Notes under the pieces: generated by a model | The model's database searches: none | Told to the model about the DNA's origin: nothing | Seen by the model: the letters and a program-made list of their open reading frames with translations, nothing else | Shown here: piece after piece, positions 8,999-17,551 of the stretch | Position numbering within the stretch: the first letter of the stretch is position 1 | Layout: the number at the start of each line of letters is the position of its first letter | Position numbers and translations under genes: made by a program | Assembly (NCBI GenBank): GCA_002840125.1 | Contig: PGZF01000006.1 | Location: forward strand, 62,001-126,000 | Length of the DNA stretch: 64,000 nucleotides | Source of the DNA: Gammaproteobacteria bacterium HGW-Gammaproteobacteria-15 | GTDB taxonomy: Bacteria > Pseudomonadota > Gammaproteobacteria > Enterobacterales > Alteromonadaceae | Direction: 5' to 3'

Positions 8999-11815
8999 TT
9001 ACTTAAACAAATGTAGCACATCCACATCATCAAACTTGAGTGGCTGCTGCTCAAACTGCTCACCACCAACACTGATATAATCCCGCCATACCTGCATTAC
9101 TTGCTTAAACACCGGCAATATATCCGGCGTATCTTCACTGATACAGGATGCCACTTTGGTCATCAGGCCACCGAAGTAATTGGTGCTGCCGTAGAACAAA
9201 TAAAAAGTTGGATCTGACGGATCACGTGCAGCAGTTTGCAACAAGCGCCACTGCTTGGCAATAAAGGCTTTTGCCTGTTCACCGTCGGTAATATCATCAT
9301 CAAACAGAGCCAACCAGGCGTCAACAGTGCGACGAAATGCAGCAAAGTCGATTTGAGCATATATCAGTGGTGCATAGGGTGATAAATCGGCGTAGTAAGC
9401 TGTATCTATCAATTGTTGCAATACCAGATTTTTACGCTCAGGTAAGTCACTAAACAAAATATTGTCAGGCTGTAGCGGCACAGCGCCATCAATCTTTACA
9501 CCATTACTGCAATTATAGATCTCTACTTTTCGCCCGGCTTTACTGATCGCCTGCTCTAGTAGTTTCCTCGACATTTCAAACTCAGGCTTGGTAAACACAT
9601 AAGGCAAAAAGTTACCCTTTGCCGGCATTCCACCACCATGTGTTTGCTGGTAGTCATATACTTCTGAGCCATCTTTACGGTAGTAAGCTGAAGCCTGTGA
9701 GTGGTGATGTCTTACATCGGCGTAACCGAGATCTACACCAAACAGATAAAATACTTTAAAGCCCAGCCTGAGCGCGTAATTAAGCACTAAATTGGTGACC
9801 GTAGGATAAGCATAACTAAGCGACGCCACGTGCACGCCCTGCTTTTTCAGTCGTACATCGAAGAAGTTCGTTGATGATTCACCGTCTTTAAAGCACAACA
9901 AGGTTTCTTTAAACAGCTCTGCCGTATCAGGATGTATACCGTTTACACTAATCAGCCGAATATCCTTTAAATATTCTGTATCTTTCACCTGCCCTATCCA
10001 GCAAAACGTAGAGCGATTCTGCTCAACCTCAGCATGAAAATCCGGCTTAATTCCCTTTTTATACAATGAATATAATGCCGTACCACAACTGATTAGCACT
10101 ACTTTGTCGCGATGCTCTTGCAAATAGCTAAAGCTACTGTCTAGCGACGGGCCATTACCAACCACAAAAACCGGTAAATTCAATGCAGGCAAATTACGAT
10201 AACTACTGTTGTCGTGCTGTAAAAACTTATGCTGCTTAGCCACGCTGTTGTAGGTATGGGCAATACCGTAACGGCAATGATCGTAATATTCACCCAGCGC
10301 CAGCACGACCTTTAGTTCAGCACGTAAGTCGGCAATCGCCTTATGCATTTTCTGGTTAAAGTAGGAGCAAAACATATAAGTGTTGGCTATAGAATAAGCA
10401 CCAACCTGATAAAACTGCGCCATTAAATCATAAAAATAGGTTGAGCCATCGCCGCCCAGATTCAGGTATATTCGCAGGCCGTTTTGCTCGGCACGTTCAA
10501 ATATACCGGCCCAATCGGTTACCTTAAGGCTGGCAGCAAAAAAATCTAAATTAGGTTCGCAAATGTACAGATTACTGATTCGGTATTGCTCCGTCAGCAA
10601 CTGAATATGTTTACCGAGGCCCACACCGAAGATAATCAACGAATCCACTTCTTGCGGTAACTGAATTTTTTGTTGTAATTGCTTGCTAATCAGCGGCTGC
10701 GTTTGTGCAATATGCGAGTAATGGATGTAATGGCTGAATTTATCAACAGAGGTCTGGCCTAATAACACATCATCTTTATACGGCTGCCGGGTAAAATACT
10801 CAACCAAACGGGCAGACTCCGTATCAATATCGTAGTAAAACAAGGCCTTGCGCTGTGGATGATATAGGTTGGCCTTACCATTGTCATCTGCTGTCAGCTG
10901 CCAATGCCGGCTTTGATGTTTGTCAATTTCACTATGTACTTTGGGGTAAAACTTCTGCAGCGCCGCCATATTACGCAGGTATAATTCATCAGCAGGCGCT
11001 GCGCTATGCGGTTGCTGGTTGCCAAGCACATTTACACTGCGCTCGGCGACATAATCGTTAAAATCTTCGTATGCAACAAACTGAGTGGTACTGCCCAACA
11101 GTTGCTCCGGCCGGCCGCTGTGCGCAAATAAATACTCTGCTACCTTATCCATCACCGGATGGCAGTAGTGTCGATAAAGATAAACACGACTAAAATCGGC
11201 TACCGCATGTAACTCTGCCAAATCTTCTGCAACCGAGCTGCCGTCATTATCCAACTGCAGAAAAATTTGTGTACCTGTAATTTCTGCCGCAGCAAACAGT
11301 TGCTTCCAATCATTGGCCTGCACCGAACAAATCAGTGTATCTACGTTGGGCTCGTATACAATAAGGTAGTTAATTTTTATTTTTTGTAGCAGTGCATTTA
11401 TCTGATAGCCCAACCCCAGCCCCAGCATAACCACCACGTCAACCTGCGGCGGCAAACTTTCAACTGGCCAAGGCTGATCAGCCTGTATTGGCCCAGCGGC
11501 ACTATCGAGTTCAATATAAGGCGCATTACGGCAAAAACTGTCAACTTCACGCGATACCTCAGCAAAGGGCGTCTCGCTGTACCAAACACGGCCGGTAGCA
11601 AAATCTACAATATTCAACTCTGCAGCCCGCGTACAAAATACCGAATACTGCTGCATGCTATGTTGCTGAATTATCGGCACTACGGAGGGAATGTACTGAG
11701 ATAACGCCTGAAGGTTATTGTTGAAACGCTGTTTAATGGTCGAAGCCACTTTTTGCTCAGACGCTGTCTGCGCAGCATCGTCCTGATTCAGCTGATAATT
11801 AATGTAATTCAGCAT
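8999..11815 (-). CDS. maf: Motility accessory factor Maf, flagellin pseudaminic acid transferase
   Basis: A 938-residue DUF115 (MptE-like) protein. Maf proteins transfer nonulosonic acids to Ser/Thr of flagellin in the cytoplasm before export. The core is near residue 545, VFVVGNGPSLDSSF followed by VVLISCGTALYSLYKKG and PDFHAEVEQN. Two upstream segments with similar VMLGLGLGYQI and IIFGVGLGKHI motifs and YEPN/CEPN suggest duplicated Rossmann-like N-terminal domains. It lies 21 bp after fliT and faces the pse operon, which makes its predicted donor CMP-Pse. Confidence 0.9.
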   Translation of the reverse strand: MLNYINYQLNQDDAAQTASEQKVASTIKQRFNNNLQALSQYIPSVVPIIQQHSMQQYSVFCTRAAELNIVDFATGRVWYSETPFAEVSREVDSFCRNAPYIELDSAAGPIQADQPWPVESLPPQVDVVVMLGLGLGYQINALLQKIKINYLIVYEPNVDTLICSVQANDWKQLFAAAEITGTQIFLQLDNDGSSVAEDLAELHAVADFSRVYLYRHYCHPVMDKVAEYLFAHSGRPEQLLGSTTQFVAYEDFNDYVAERSVNVLGNQQPHSAAPADELYLRNMAALQKFYPKVHSEIDKHQSRHWQLTADDNGKANLYHPQRKALFYYDIDTESARLVEYFTRQPYKDDVLLGQTSVDKFSHYIHYSHIAQTQPLISKQLQQKIQLPQEVDSLIIFGVGLGKHIQLLTEQYRISNLYICEPNLDFFAASLKVTDWAGIFERAEQNGLRIYLNLGGDGSTYFYDLMAQFYQVGAYSIANTYMFCSYFNQKMHKAIADLRAELKVVLALGEYYDHCRYGIAHTYNSVAKQHKFLQHDNSSYRNLPALNLPVFVVGNGPSLDSSFSYLQEHRDKVVLISCGTALYSLYKKGIKPDFHAEVEQNRSTFCWIGQVKDTEYLKDIRLISVNGIHPDTAELFKETLLCFKDGESSTNFFDVRLKKQGVHVASLSYAYPTVTNLVLNYALRLGFKVFYLFGVDLGYADVRHHHSQASAYYRKDGSEVYDYQQTHGGGMPAKGNFLPYVFTKPEFEMSRKLLEQAISKAGRKVEIYNCSNGVKIDGAVPLQPDNILFSDLPERKNLVLQQLIDTAYYADLSPYAPLIYAQIDFAAFRRTVDAWLALFDDDITDGEQAKAFIAKQWRLLQTAARDPSDPTFYLFYGSTNYFGGLMTKVASCISEDTPDILPVFKQVMQVWRDYISVGGEQFEQQPLKFDDVDVLHLFK

Positions 11816-11836
11816 GCAAGTGCCTGATTTTATTAG

Positions 11837-12145
11837 TTAGTTATGTTGGCCGTAGCTATGCCGGGCGCGTTGGCCCTTTTTAATTTCTAACATATTGTCT
11901 GCTACAGCCTCTTTGTCTGCTGACAGTTTTGCCATTGTTGCCTGTAGCCAGTCAAGGTTTTGCTGCAGAAACTGCGCAAAAGACTCAATATTGTCCTGCG
12001 GGGGAACACTTTGGCATAAGTGCTGATTTAATTGCTCTACCAAATCAGCAACCTGCTCTACGTCGTAAGCAGGCTGCTGTATTAAGGTATCAATATCGGT
12101 ACGAAGTGTTGCGCATTGCTGCTTGATAGTTTCAGATACAGACAT
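11837..12145 (-). CDS. fliT: FliT-like flagellar chaperone
   Basis: A 102-residue, mostly helical, acidic protein directly after fliS (stop and start touch) in the flaG-fliD-fliS order. FliT proteins are export chaperones for the cap FliD and adjust class II gene activity in enterics. The sequence itself is weakly conserved, with heptad-like Leu and Gln-rich helices and a basic C-terminus (KKGQRARHS), so the call rests on position and size. Confidence 0.65.
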   Translation of the reverse strand: MSVSETIKQQCATLRTDIDTLIQQPAYDVEQVADLVEQLNQHLCQSVPPQDNIESFAQFLQQNLDWLQATMAKLSADKEAVADNMLEIKKGQRARHSYGQHN

Positions 12146-12579
12146 CAGGCACCAACAGCTAACTGCTGATTTTTTTGTGCCTGCAGCTGGTAACCCTTTT
12201 CGCGATCATTTACCGGAATTTGATCCCAGGCACCTTTGATAGTCAGTAAAATTTCCATTACGTCATCCAGCTTACTGATACTTTTATCTCGGCTGGCCTG
12301 AATAAGATGGTTCAGCATAAAGTCATACAGGGAGAACAGATTGTCAGATATCTCACCGGCGCTCATATCCAGACAACCCTGCAATGCAGAAATAATATTG
12401 ATTGCTTTAGAAATTGCCTCAGATTTACCGGCAAAGTCTTTACGATCAATACAACCTTTGGCTTTTGCCATATTTTCCAGTGCACCTTGCATCAACAACT
12501 GGATAACGCGGTGCGGGTCAGCAACCGCCAAATCATCTTTAATACCAACTGCTTTATAGGCTTTAATTCCGTAACTCAT
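12145..12579 (-). CDS. fliS: Flagellin export chaperone FliS
   Basis: FliS binds flagellin C-termini in the cytoplasm and prevents early polymerisation. The protein begins MSYGIKAYKAVG, with the family's Y..V pattern, then DPHRVIQLLMQGALENMAKAK and DLSAG-like DMSAGEISDNLFSLYDFM, all FliS hallmarks. The ATG at 12579 is chosen over one 12 bp upstream because GGAG lies six bases before it and FliS proteins normally start there. It follows fliD by 11 bp and precedes the fliT-like gene. Confidence 0.93.
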   Translation of the reverse strand: MSYGIKAYKAVGIKDDLAVADPHRVIQLLMQGALENMAKAKGCIDRKDFAGKSEAISKAINIISALQGCLDMSAGEISDNLFSLYDFMLNHLIQASRDKSISKLDDVMEILLTIKGAWDQIPVNDREKGYQLQAQKNQQLAVGA

Positions 12580-12590
12580 AAGATGCTCCA

Positions 12591-14054
12591 CTACTTCGAT
12601 TTATTGGTTACAAACCCTGGCAAATTTGTCAATTGCGCCGTTACGGTTGATGCCATGTTCTGCATCGAACCCAATAATGAATCCAGGGCGGTATAGCGTT
12701 TCCGCAAGGTTTGTTCAAAGCTTTCTATATATCGGTTAGCAGCGTCCAAATCTTTAGTATTTTTATCTAATTGGGTTTTCAATGAACTCTCTTTGTTGGC
12801 AATAATGCCGCCAGCTTTAGTAAATTGAGACACAAATTCATCTAATTTAGCGCTTAAGCCGGTATCACCGCCAAAAATAGCAGCAATACCGTCATAATTC
12901 TCAGCCAGCGCTTTATCAAACCGGACCCGGCCAGAATCAGCGCCAAAACTTGAAGTAGAAGAGATTTCTAATTTACCATCGTCTTTAAAAGTAATACCCA
13001 TTGAGTAAAGCGTTGCCAACTGAGAGCCTGATTCTCCAACCACACCACCAAGCATACCTTTTAACTGATTCATAATAGAACGCGGTAGCGAATCGGCCGC
13101 CAGAGCGCCACCTTCTGCAGTCACCGTTTTACCATCAGCACCTAAGGTACGCATTTTGGTCAGATTAGCTATTTGATCAACCAACACATTATAATTATTA
13201 ATAAAGTTTTGAATATTTTCTTTAGCAGACTCTTGATCGGTAGCAATATCCAAGGTGGCATTATTACCCTCTGGAGTAACGGCTTTTACCGTCAGGCTGA
13301 CATCCTGAATAGCATTGGTAAAGGTATTGCTGCTATTGGTAGCAATAATGCCGTCAATTTCAATAATGGCATCCTGTGCCACCTGGCTTGCGGTCATGCC
13401 TGCTGTAGCACCGGTAGGTACCGTTGACAAAGCATCCAGTTCGGCATTGTTATTGGTGATCACGACGTCATTACCAGCACCGGTTTCATTCGATGTTAAT
13501 ACCAGCTTTGTACCAACAGAACCACCAGCATTAATAATATTGGCATTAATGCCAAAGTTATCCGTCTGTGCATTAATTTTCTGGCGTAACTGATTAAGTG
13601 TCATACCTGCAGTAACTTCAACGTCAAAGCTTTTACTGCCTGCAGTTAATGTTAAAGTACCATCAGTCGTAGAAATAACGTCACTAGCAGAGCCATAGGC
13701 TAAATCAGCGCTTTCCAGGCGGCTACCCGATGCCAGCTGATTTACCTTTATATCAAAACTGGCGGCCACAGCAGAGCCAGATGCCGACGCTTCAATATAG
13801 GTTTTATTCTCGGTGGGTTGCGTTACCGTGGCAACGCGGGCGTTTAAATTGTTGCCGCCAAGCTTTTTTATCGCATCCTGAAACGCTGATAGTGCAGATT
13901 TAAGCTGCCCAACACCAGACAACGAGGCATTTAATGTCTTTTTAGTGGTATCAATGCGGCTCAGCTTGCTGTTTCGCTCAACACCAACCAAGGTGGTGAC
14001 CAGCTCTTCTAGCGGTAAACCAGACGCTGAACCTAAAAAATTAATACCCGACAT
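12591..14054 (-). CDS. fliD: Flagellar filament cap protein FliD
   Basis: The cap at the filament tip that guides flagellin folding, 487 residues. The N-terminus ISGLA-like GINFLGSASGLPLEELV and the C-terminal coiled coil with LRKRYTALDSLLGSMQNM are characteristic; TTLTLTAGSK and the Gly/Thr-rich middle are the exposed domains D2-D3. It is the second gene of the flaG operon, 9 bp after flaG, and is expected to be driven by the FliA promoter at 14453-14479. Confidence 0.95.
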   Translation of the reverse strand: MSGINFLGSASGLPLEELVTTLVGVERNSKLSRIDTTKKTLNASLSGVGQLKSALSAFQDAIKKLGGNNLNARVATVTQPTENKTYIEASASGSAVAASFDIKVNQLASGSRLESADLAYGSASDVISTTDGTLTLTAGSKSFDVEVTAGMTLNQLRQKINAQTDNFGINANIINAGGSVGTKLVLTSNETGAGNDVVITNNNAELDALSTVPTGATAGMTASQVAQDAIIEIDGIIATNSSNTFTNAIQDVSLTVKAVTPEGNNATLDIATDQESAKENIQNFINNYNVLVDQIANLTKMRTLGADGKTVTAEGGALAADSLPRSIMNQLKGMLGGVVGESGSQLATLYSMGITFKDDGKLEISSTSSFGADSGRVRFDKALAENYDGIAAIFGGDTGLSAKLDEFVSQFTKAGGIIANKESSLKTQLDKNTKDLDAANRYIESFEQTLRKRYTALDSLLGSMQNMASTVTAQLTNLPGFVTNKSK

Positions 14055-14063
14055 AATAAACCT

Positions 14064-14441
14064 CTACACTTTATTATCAATTAACAGGCCAATAGATTGT
14101 CCCATTTCTTCCTGTAACCGTTTAATATCCTGCGCAACCTTTAGCAGTTCTTCTGAAGGGATCTGCTTAATCAGTTCGTCTGTTTCATAGTCTATCACTT
14201 TAATAACCGAACGACCTGATACATCATCTATTGAAAAACTTAACGACCGTTGTTCCAATGCTACCGCCTGATTTACCACATCAACTGCCTGTTGTAATTC
14301 AGTTTTACTGACCTCAGCAACGGGCTTAACTGCTTCTGTCGGCTTCACCAACTCAGGATCTGCCTGTACAGGCCTCGCTGATTTATCAGCAGCGGGTGTA
14401 TAACCTGCTACTGACACATTGCTTACACTAATGCTGCTCAT
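14064..14441 (-). CDS. flaG: FlaG family protein
   Basis: A short protein (125 residues) of the FlaG family, which influences filament length in polar flagellates. The C-terminal half carries the signature: LSFSIDDVSGRSVIKVIDYETDE followed by LIKQIPSEE and a helical end. The ATG at 14441 (MSSISVSN) is preferred over the one at 14462 because AAGGAGG lies just before it and the 14462 codon falls inside the FliA promoter. The -10 box ends only 11 bp before this ATG, so the mRNA leader is expected to be almost absent. Confidence 0.88.
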   Translation of the reverse strand: MSSISVSNVSVAGYTPAADKSARPVQADPELVKPTEAVKPVAEVSKTELQQAVDVVNQAVALEQRSLSFSIDDVSGRSVIKVIDYETDELIKQIPSEELLKVAQDIKRLQEEMGQSIGLLIDNKV

Positions 14442-14452
14442 CTTCAGCCTCC

Positions 14453-14479
14453 TTATCGGCACGCAGGGTGAGAACTTTA
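14453..14479 (-). promoter_or_regulatory. FliA (sigma28) promoter of flaG-fliD-fliS-fliT
   Basis: The minus strand reads TAAAGTTC-N11-GCCGATAA, with a perfect -10 element and one mismatch from the enteric -35 consensus TAAAGTTT. The -10 element runs directly into the GGAGG ribosome site of flaG. Confidence 0.8.
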
Positions 14480-14509
14480 TCGTAAATTCTCACCACTACG
14501 TGTATTAGT

Positions 14510-15334
14510 TTAACCCAATAAAGATAAAGCTGCCTGTGGCCGCTGATTTGCCTGCGCCAATACAGTAGTACTGGTTTGCTGCAGGATCTGCTGACGTGTC
14601 AACTCTGCCGTTTCTTTGGCAAAATCAGTATCACGGATCCGGCTACGAGCACCTGATACGTTCTCTGAAATATTAGTTAAGTTACGGATAGTTGACTGGA
14701 AGCGGTTTTGGATCGCACCCAGATCAGCACGGGTACCGTCAATTACACCAATGGCGGTGTCTATCAACGCCAGGGCAGCGGAAGCACCCGCTACTGATGA
14801 TACGCTTAGTGCGCTTAAGCCCAGAGCAGCTGTACCGTAACCACCGGTGCGAGATAATCTGATGCTAATGTTCTGACCGGCATTTGCACCTACCAGGAAA
14901 GATGCCGAGTAAGAGCCATTCAGCAAGTTCTGCGTACCGAACTGAGTTACTGAAGCAACACGGCTCATTTCCGCTTTTAACGCAGTTACTTCTTTTTGCA
15001 GTGCTGCGCGGTCAGTGGAACTGTTGATACCGTTTTGTGATTGAATTGCCAGAGTGCGGATACGCTGTAAAGAGTTAGTGATCTCTTCCATTGCGCCTTC
15101 AGCCACCTGAGCCACTGAAATACCATCATTGGCATTACGTGCAGCTTGATCCAGACCATTTACCTGGCTGGTCAAGCGGTTTGAAATTTGTAAACCAGCA
15201 GCATCGTCAGCTGCGCTGTTAATACGAAAACCTGAAGATAAACGCTTAAAAGCGGTATCCAGATTATTGCCTGAATTAAACAACTGACGCTGTGCGTTCA
15301 GTGACGATGTATTGGTGTTTACATATAAAGCCAT
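14510..15334 (-). CDS. fliC: Flagellin (copy 1 of the array)
   Basis: A 274-residue filament subunit containing little more than D0/D1: VNTNTSSLNAQRQL at the N-terminus, LSSGFRINSAADDAAGLQISNRL, then the variable centre near residues 120-190, and the C-terminal VSGARSRIRDTDFAKETAELTRQQIL ending ANQRPQAALSLLG. It is almost identical to copies 3 and 4. The protein is exported by the flagellar type III system with FliS, and the exposed centre is the likely site of Maf-dependent Pse addition. It has its own FliA promoter; I see no strong terminator in the 48 bp before flaG. Confidence 0.96.
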   Translation of the reverse strand: MALYVNTNTSSLNAQRQLFNSGNNLDTAFKRLSSGFRINSAADDAAGLQISNRLTSQVNGLDQAARNANDGISVAQVAEGAMEEITNSLQRIRTLAIQSQNGINSSTDRAALQKEVTALKAEMSRVASVTQFGTQNLLNGSYSASFLVGANAGQNISIRLSRTGGYGTAALGLSALSVSSVAGASAALALIDTAIGVIDGTRADLGAIQNRFQSTIRNLTNISENVSGARSRIRDTDFAKETAELTRQQILQQTSTTVLAQANQRPQAALSLLG

Positions 15335-15434
15335 GAGTCACTCCTTAGTTGGCGGTAGCTTTGCTACTTTCAACTGATGTTTAAAATACGGTTATCCCGT
15401 TAACTGAGCCAAGCTGCAACTTGGCTTAACCAGT

Positions 15435-15461
15435 ATTTCGGCCGCGACTTCATTTACTTTA
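15435..15461 (-). promoter_or_regulatory. FliA (sigma28) promoter of flagellin copy 1
   Basis: The minus strand reads TAAAGTAA-N11-GCCGAAAT, matching both elements with the standard 11-bp spacer, 100 bp before the start codon. Confidence 0.7.
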
Positions 15462-15520
15462 GGAATAAATCACTTTTTTTCAGATATTTTTTAGTTTATT
15501 AAAAAGTTTATATATATCAT

Positions 15521-15556
15521 AAAGATAAAAACCACCTCACCGGTGGTTTTTATCTT
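15521..15556 (-). terminator. Terminator of flagellin copy 2
   Basis: 15-bp arms (15522-15536 and 15542-15556) around a 5-base loop, overlapping the stop codon of flagellin copy 2; the stem contains A5/T5 runs. Confidence 0.7.
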
Positions 15557-16382
15557 ACGCAGTTAATACACTTAATGCAGCTTGTGGCCTCTGGTTAGCC
15601 TGTGCCAGCACTGTGGTGCTGCTTTGCTGAATAATCTGTGTTCGGGTCAGTTCTGTTGTTTCTCTGGCATAGTCTGTATCCCGTATACGGCCTCGCGACG
15701 ATGACACATTCTCACTAACATTAGTCAGGTTACGAATGGTGGAACCCAGCGCATTTTGCCAGGCCCCAAGTTCTGTGCGTCCCACATCAATAGCTAAAAT
15801 AGCCTGATCCAGAGCTAGCAAAGAATCAGCAGCGTCATCTATTCCCAGTTGCACTGCTGCGACATTTAACCCGGCCGCACCACTGCCATAGCCAGTAGAT
15901 AAATCAATTTCAATTTTTTGCCCGGCGTTGGCGCCAATCTGAAATACGACGGCAGGTGTACTACCATCAAGCAATTTAATGCCGCCAAATTCGGTGTTAT
16001 CTGCAATGTTCTGGATGGAAGCTGCCAACTGATCATATTCCTGCTGAATGGCAGTAATATCTGCAGCAGTATTAATGCCGTTTTCTGACTGAATGGTCAA
16101 AACACGCATACGTTGCAAACTGGTCGCTATTTCTTCCATGGCACCTTCTGTCACCTGTACCAGCGAAACAGCATCATTGGCATTACGTACCGCCTGATCC
16201 AGACCATTAACCTGACTGGTTAACACATTAGAAATAACCAAACCGGCGGCGTCATCTGCAGCACGGTTAATGCGAAACCCTGATGACAGGCGCTCAAAGC
16301 TGGTGCTCAAACCTACAGTCGCATTTCCCAATAACCGCTGCGAGGCTAACGACGACTGATTAGTATTAACAACTAAAGGCAT
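15555..16382 (-). CDS. fliC: Flagellin (copy 2, the divergent paralogue)
   Basis: A 275-residue flagellin clearly different from its three neighbours: it starts MPLVVNTNQSSLASQRLLG, has LSSGFRINRAADDAAGLVISN and a distinct centre (NTEFGGIKLLDG, IEIDLSTGYGSG), but keeps VSSSRGRIRDTDYARETTELTRTQI and the end ANQRPQAALSV. It is likely a second filament subunit type occupying a different zone of the filament, as in other multi-flagellin polar bacteria; that role is inferred. It has its own FliA promoter and terminator. Confidence 0.95.
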   Translation of the reverse strand: MPLVVNTNQSSLASQRLLGNATVGLSTSFERLSSGFRINRAADDAAGLVISNVLTSQVNGLDQAVRNANDAVSLVQVTEGAMEEIATSLQRMRVLTIQSENGINTAADITAIQQEYDQLAASIQNIADNTEFGGIKLLDGSTPAVVFQIGANAGQKIEIDLSTGYGSGAAGLNVAAVQLGIDDAADSLLALDQAILAIDVGRTELGAWQNALGSTIRNLTNVSENVSSSRGRIRDTDYARETTELTRTQIIQQSSTTVLAQANQRPQAALSVLTA

Positions 16383-16440
16383 GCAGCAATTCCTTCTACA
16401 TTTAACACCGTAATCACGGCACTTACTTACTGTTAGTTAT

Positions 16441-16467
16441 ATATCGGCAAATCGGTAAAATTCTTGA
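16441..16467 (-). promoter_or_regulatory. FliA (sigma28) promoter of flagellin copy 2
   Basis: The minus strand reads TCAAGAAT-N11-GCCGATAT with an 11-bp spacer, 58 bp before the start codon. Confidence 0.75.
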
Positions 16468-16483
16468 CTATTTTCTTTCTTTT

Positions 16484-16514
16484 CAAAAAGATAAGCCGCC
16501 AAAAGGCGGCTTAT
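16484..16514 (-). terminator. Terminator of flagellin copy 3
   Basis: Stem ATAAGCCGCC with loop TTTT and its exact complement, followed on the minus strand by CTTTTTG. It lies 15 bp past the flagellin stop. Confidence 0.8.
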
Positions 16515-16529
16515 TATTTAAAGCGGAAT

Positions 16530-17354
16530 TTACTGTAATAAACTCAGTGCTGCCTGCGGCCGTTGATTTGCCTGTGCCAGTACTGTGGTACTAGTTTGCT
16601 GCAAAATTTGCGTGCGGGTTAATTCAGCCGTTTCCTTAGCAAAGTCGGTATCACGAATACGGCTACGCGCACCGGATACGTTTTCTGAGATGTTGGTTAA
16701 GTTACGGATCGTTGCCTGGAACCGGTTTTGAATCGCACCCAAATCGGCGCGGGTGCCGTCAATAACACCGATAGCCGTATCAATCAATGCCAGAGCTGCA
16801 GAAGCGCCCGCAACAGACGATACGCTCAATGCGCTTAAACCCAGTGCATTGGTACCATAACCACCTGCCCGCGATAAACGTATATCAATATTCTGCCCTG
16901 CATTGGCGCCTACCAGGAATGATGCGGAGAACCCCCCTGACAACAGATTCGTCACACCAAACTGAGTCGTTGAGGCAACACGGCTCATTTCAGCCTTTAA
17001 CGCTGTAACTTCCTTTTGCAGCGCGGCACGATCGGTTGAACTGTTAATACCGTTTTGTGACTGGATAGCCAAAGTACGAATACGCTGTAAAGAGTTGGTG
17101 ATCTCTTCCATCGCGCCTTCTGCTACCTGCGCCAGTGAAATACCATCATTAGCATTACGCGCGGCCTGGTCCAAACCATTAATCTGGCTGGTTAAGCGGT
17201 TTGAAATCTGCAAACCTGCAGCATCATCAGCAGCGCTGTTAATGCGAAAGCCTGATGATAAACGTTTAAAAGCGGTATCCAGCGAATTGCCTGAATTAAA
17301 CAGCTGCCGCTGTGCATTCAGGGACGAAGTATTGGTGTTGACATATAAAGCCAT
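16530..17354 (-). CDS. fliC: Flagellin (copy 3 of the array)
   Basis: A 274-residue flagellin nearly identical to copy 4 and close to copy 1. Differences cluster at residues 130-170 (for example TTQFGVTNLLSGGFSASFLVG), the part of the protein exposed on the filament. N-terminal VNTNTSSLNAQR and C-terminal ANQRPQAALSLLQ ends are conserved. It has its own FliA promoter and terminator, so the four genes are separate transcription units rather than an operon. Confidence 0.96.
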   Translation of the reverse strand: MALYVNTNTSSLNAQRQLFNSGNSLDTAFKRLSSGFRINSAADDAAGLQISNRLTSQINGLDQAARNANDGISLAQVAEGAMEEITNSLQRIRTLAIQSQNGINSSTDRAALQKEVTALKAEMSRVASTTQFGVTNLLSGGFSASFLVGANAGQNIDIRLSRAGGYGTNALGLSALSVSSVAGASAALALIDTAIGVIDGTRADLGAIQNRFQATIRNLTNISENVSGARSRIRDTDFAKETAELTRTQILQQTSTTVLAQANQRPQAALSLLQ

Positions 17355-17434
17355 ATTAACTCTCCTGCTACCTAATTAAACACTAGCAGCTGCCGCCTTT
17401 ATTGGCGATGTCGCTATATTTCAGTGTTATTTAT

Positions 17435-17461
17435 ATATCGGAATTAAATGAGAAAACTTTA
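17435..17461 (-). promoter_or_regulatory. FliA (sigma28) promoter of flagellin copy 3
   Basis: The minus strand reads TAAAGTTT-N11-TCCGATAT, with a perfect -35 element and 11-bp spacer, 80 bp before the start codon. Confidence 0.78.
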
Positions 17462-17510
17462 GATAAATTATAAAAATATTATCTTTGATAGAATTTTTAA
17501 TCCAAATAAC

Positions 17511-17536
17511 AAAAAAGCCACCATTAGGTAGCTTTT
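17511..17536 (-). terminator. Terminator of flagellin copy 4
   Basis: AAAAGC.ACC arms with one mismatch around ATTA, followed on the minus strand by a T-run. It is weaker than the other flagellin terminators. Confidence 0.55.
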
Positions 17537-17551
17537 CTGACGGTAGTCGAA

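Noticed and set aside
12307-12696. A 129-codon plus-strand frame opposite fliS/fliD
   Set aside because: It is the shadow of conserved coding sequence on the other strand, with no ribosome site or recognisable protein.
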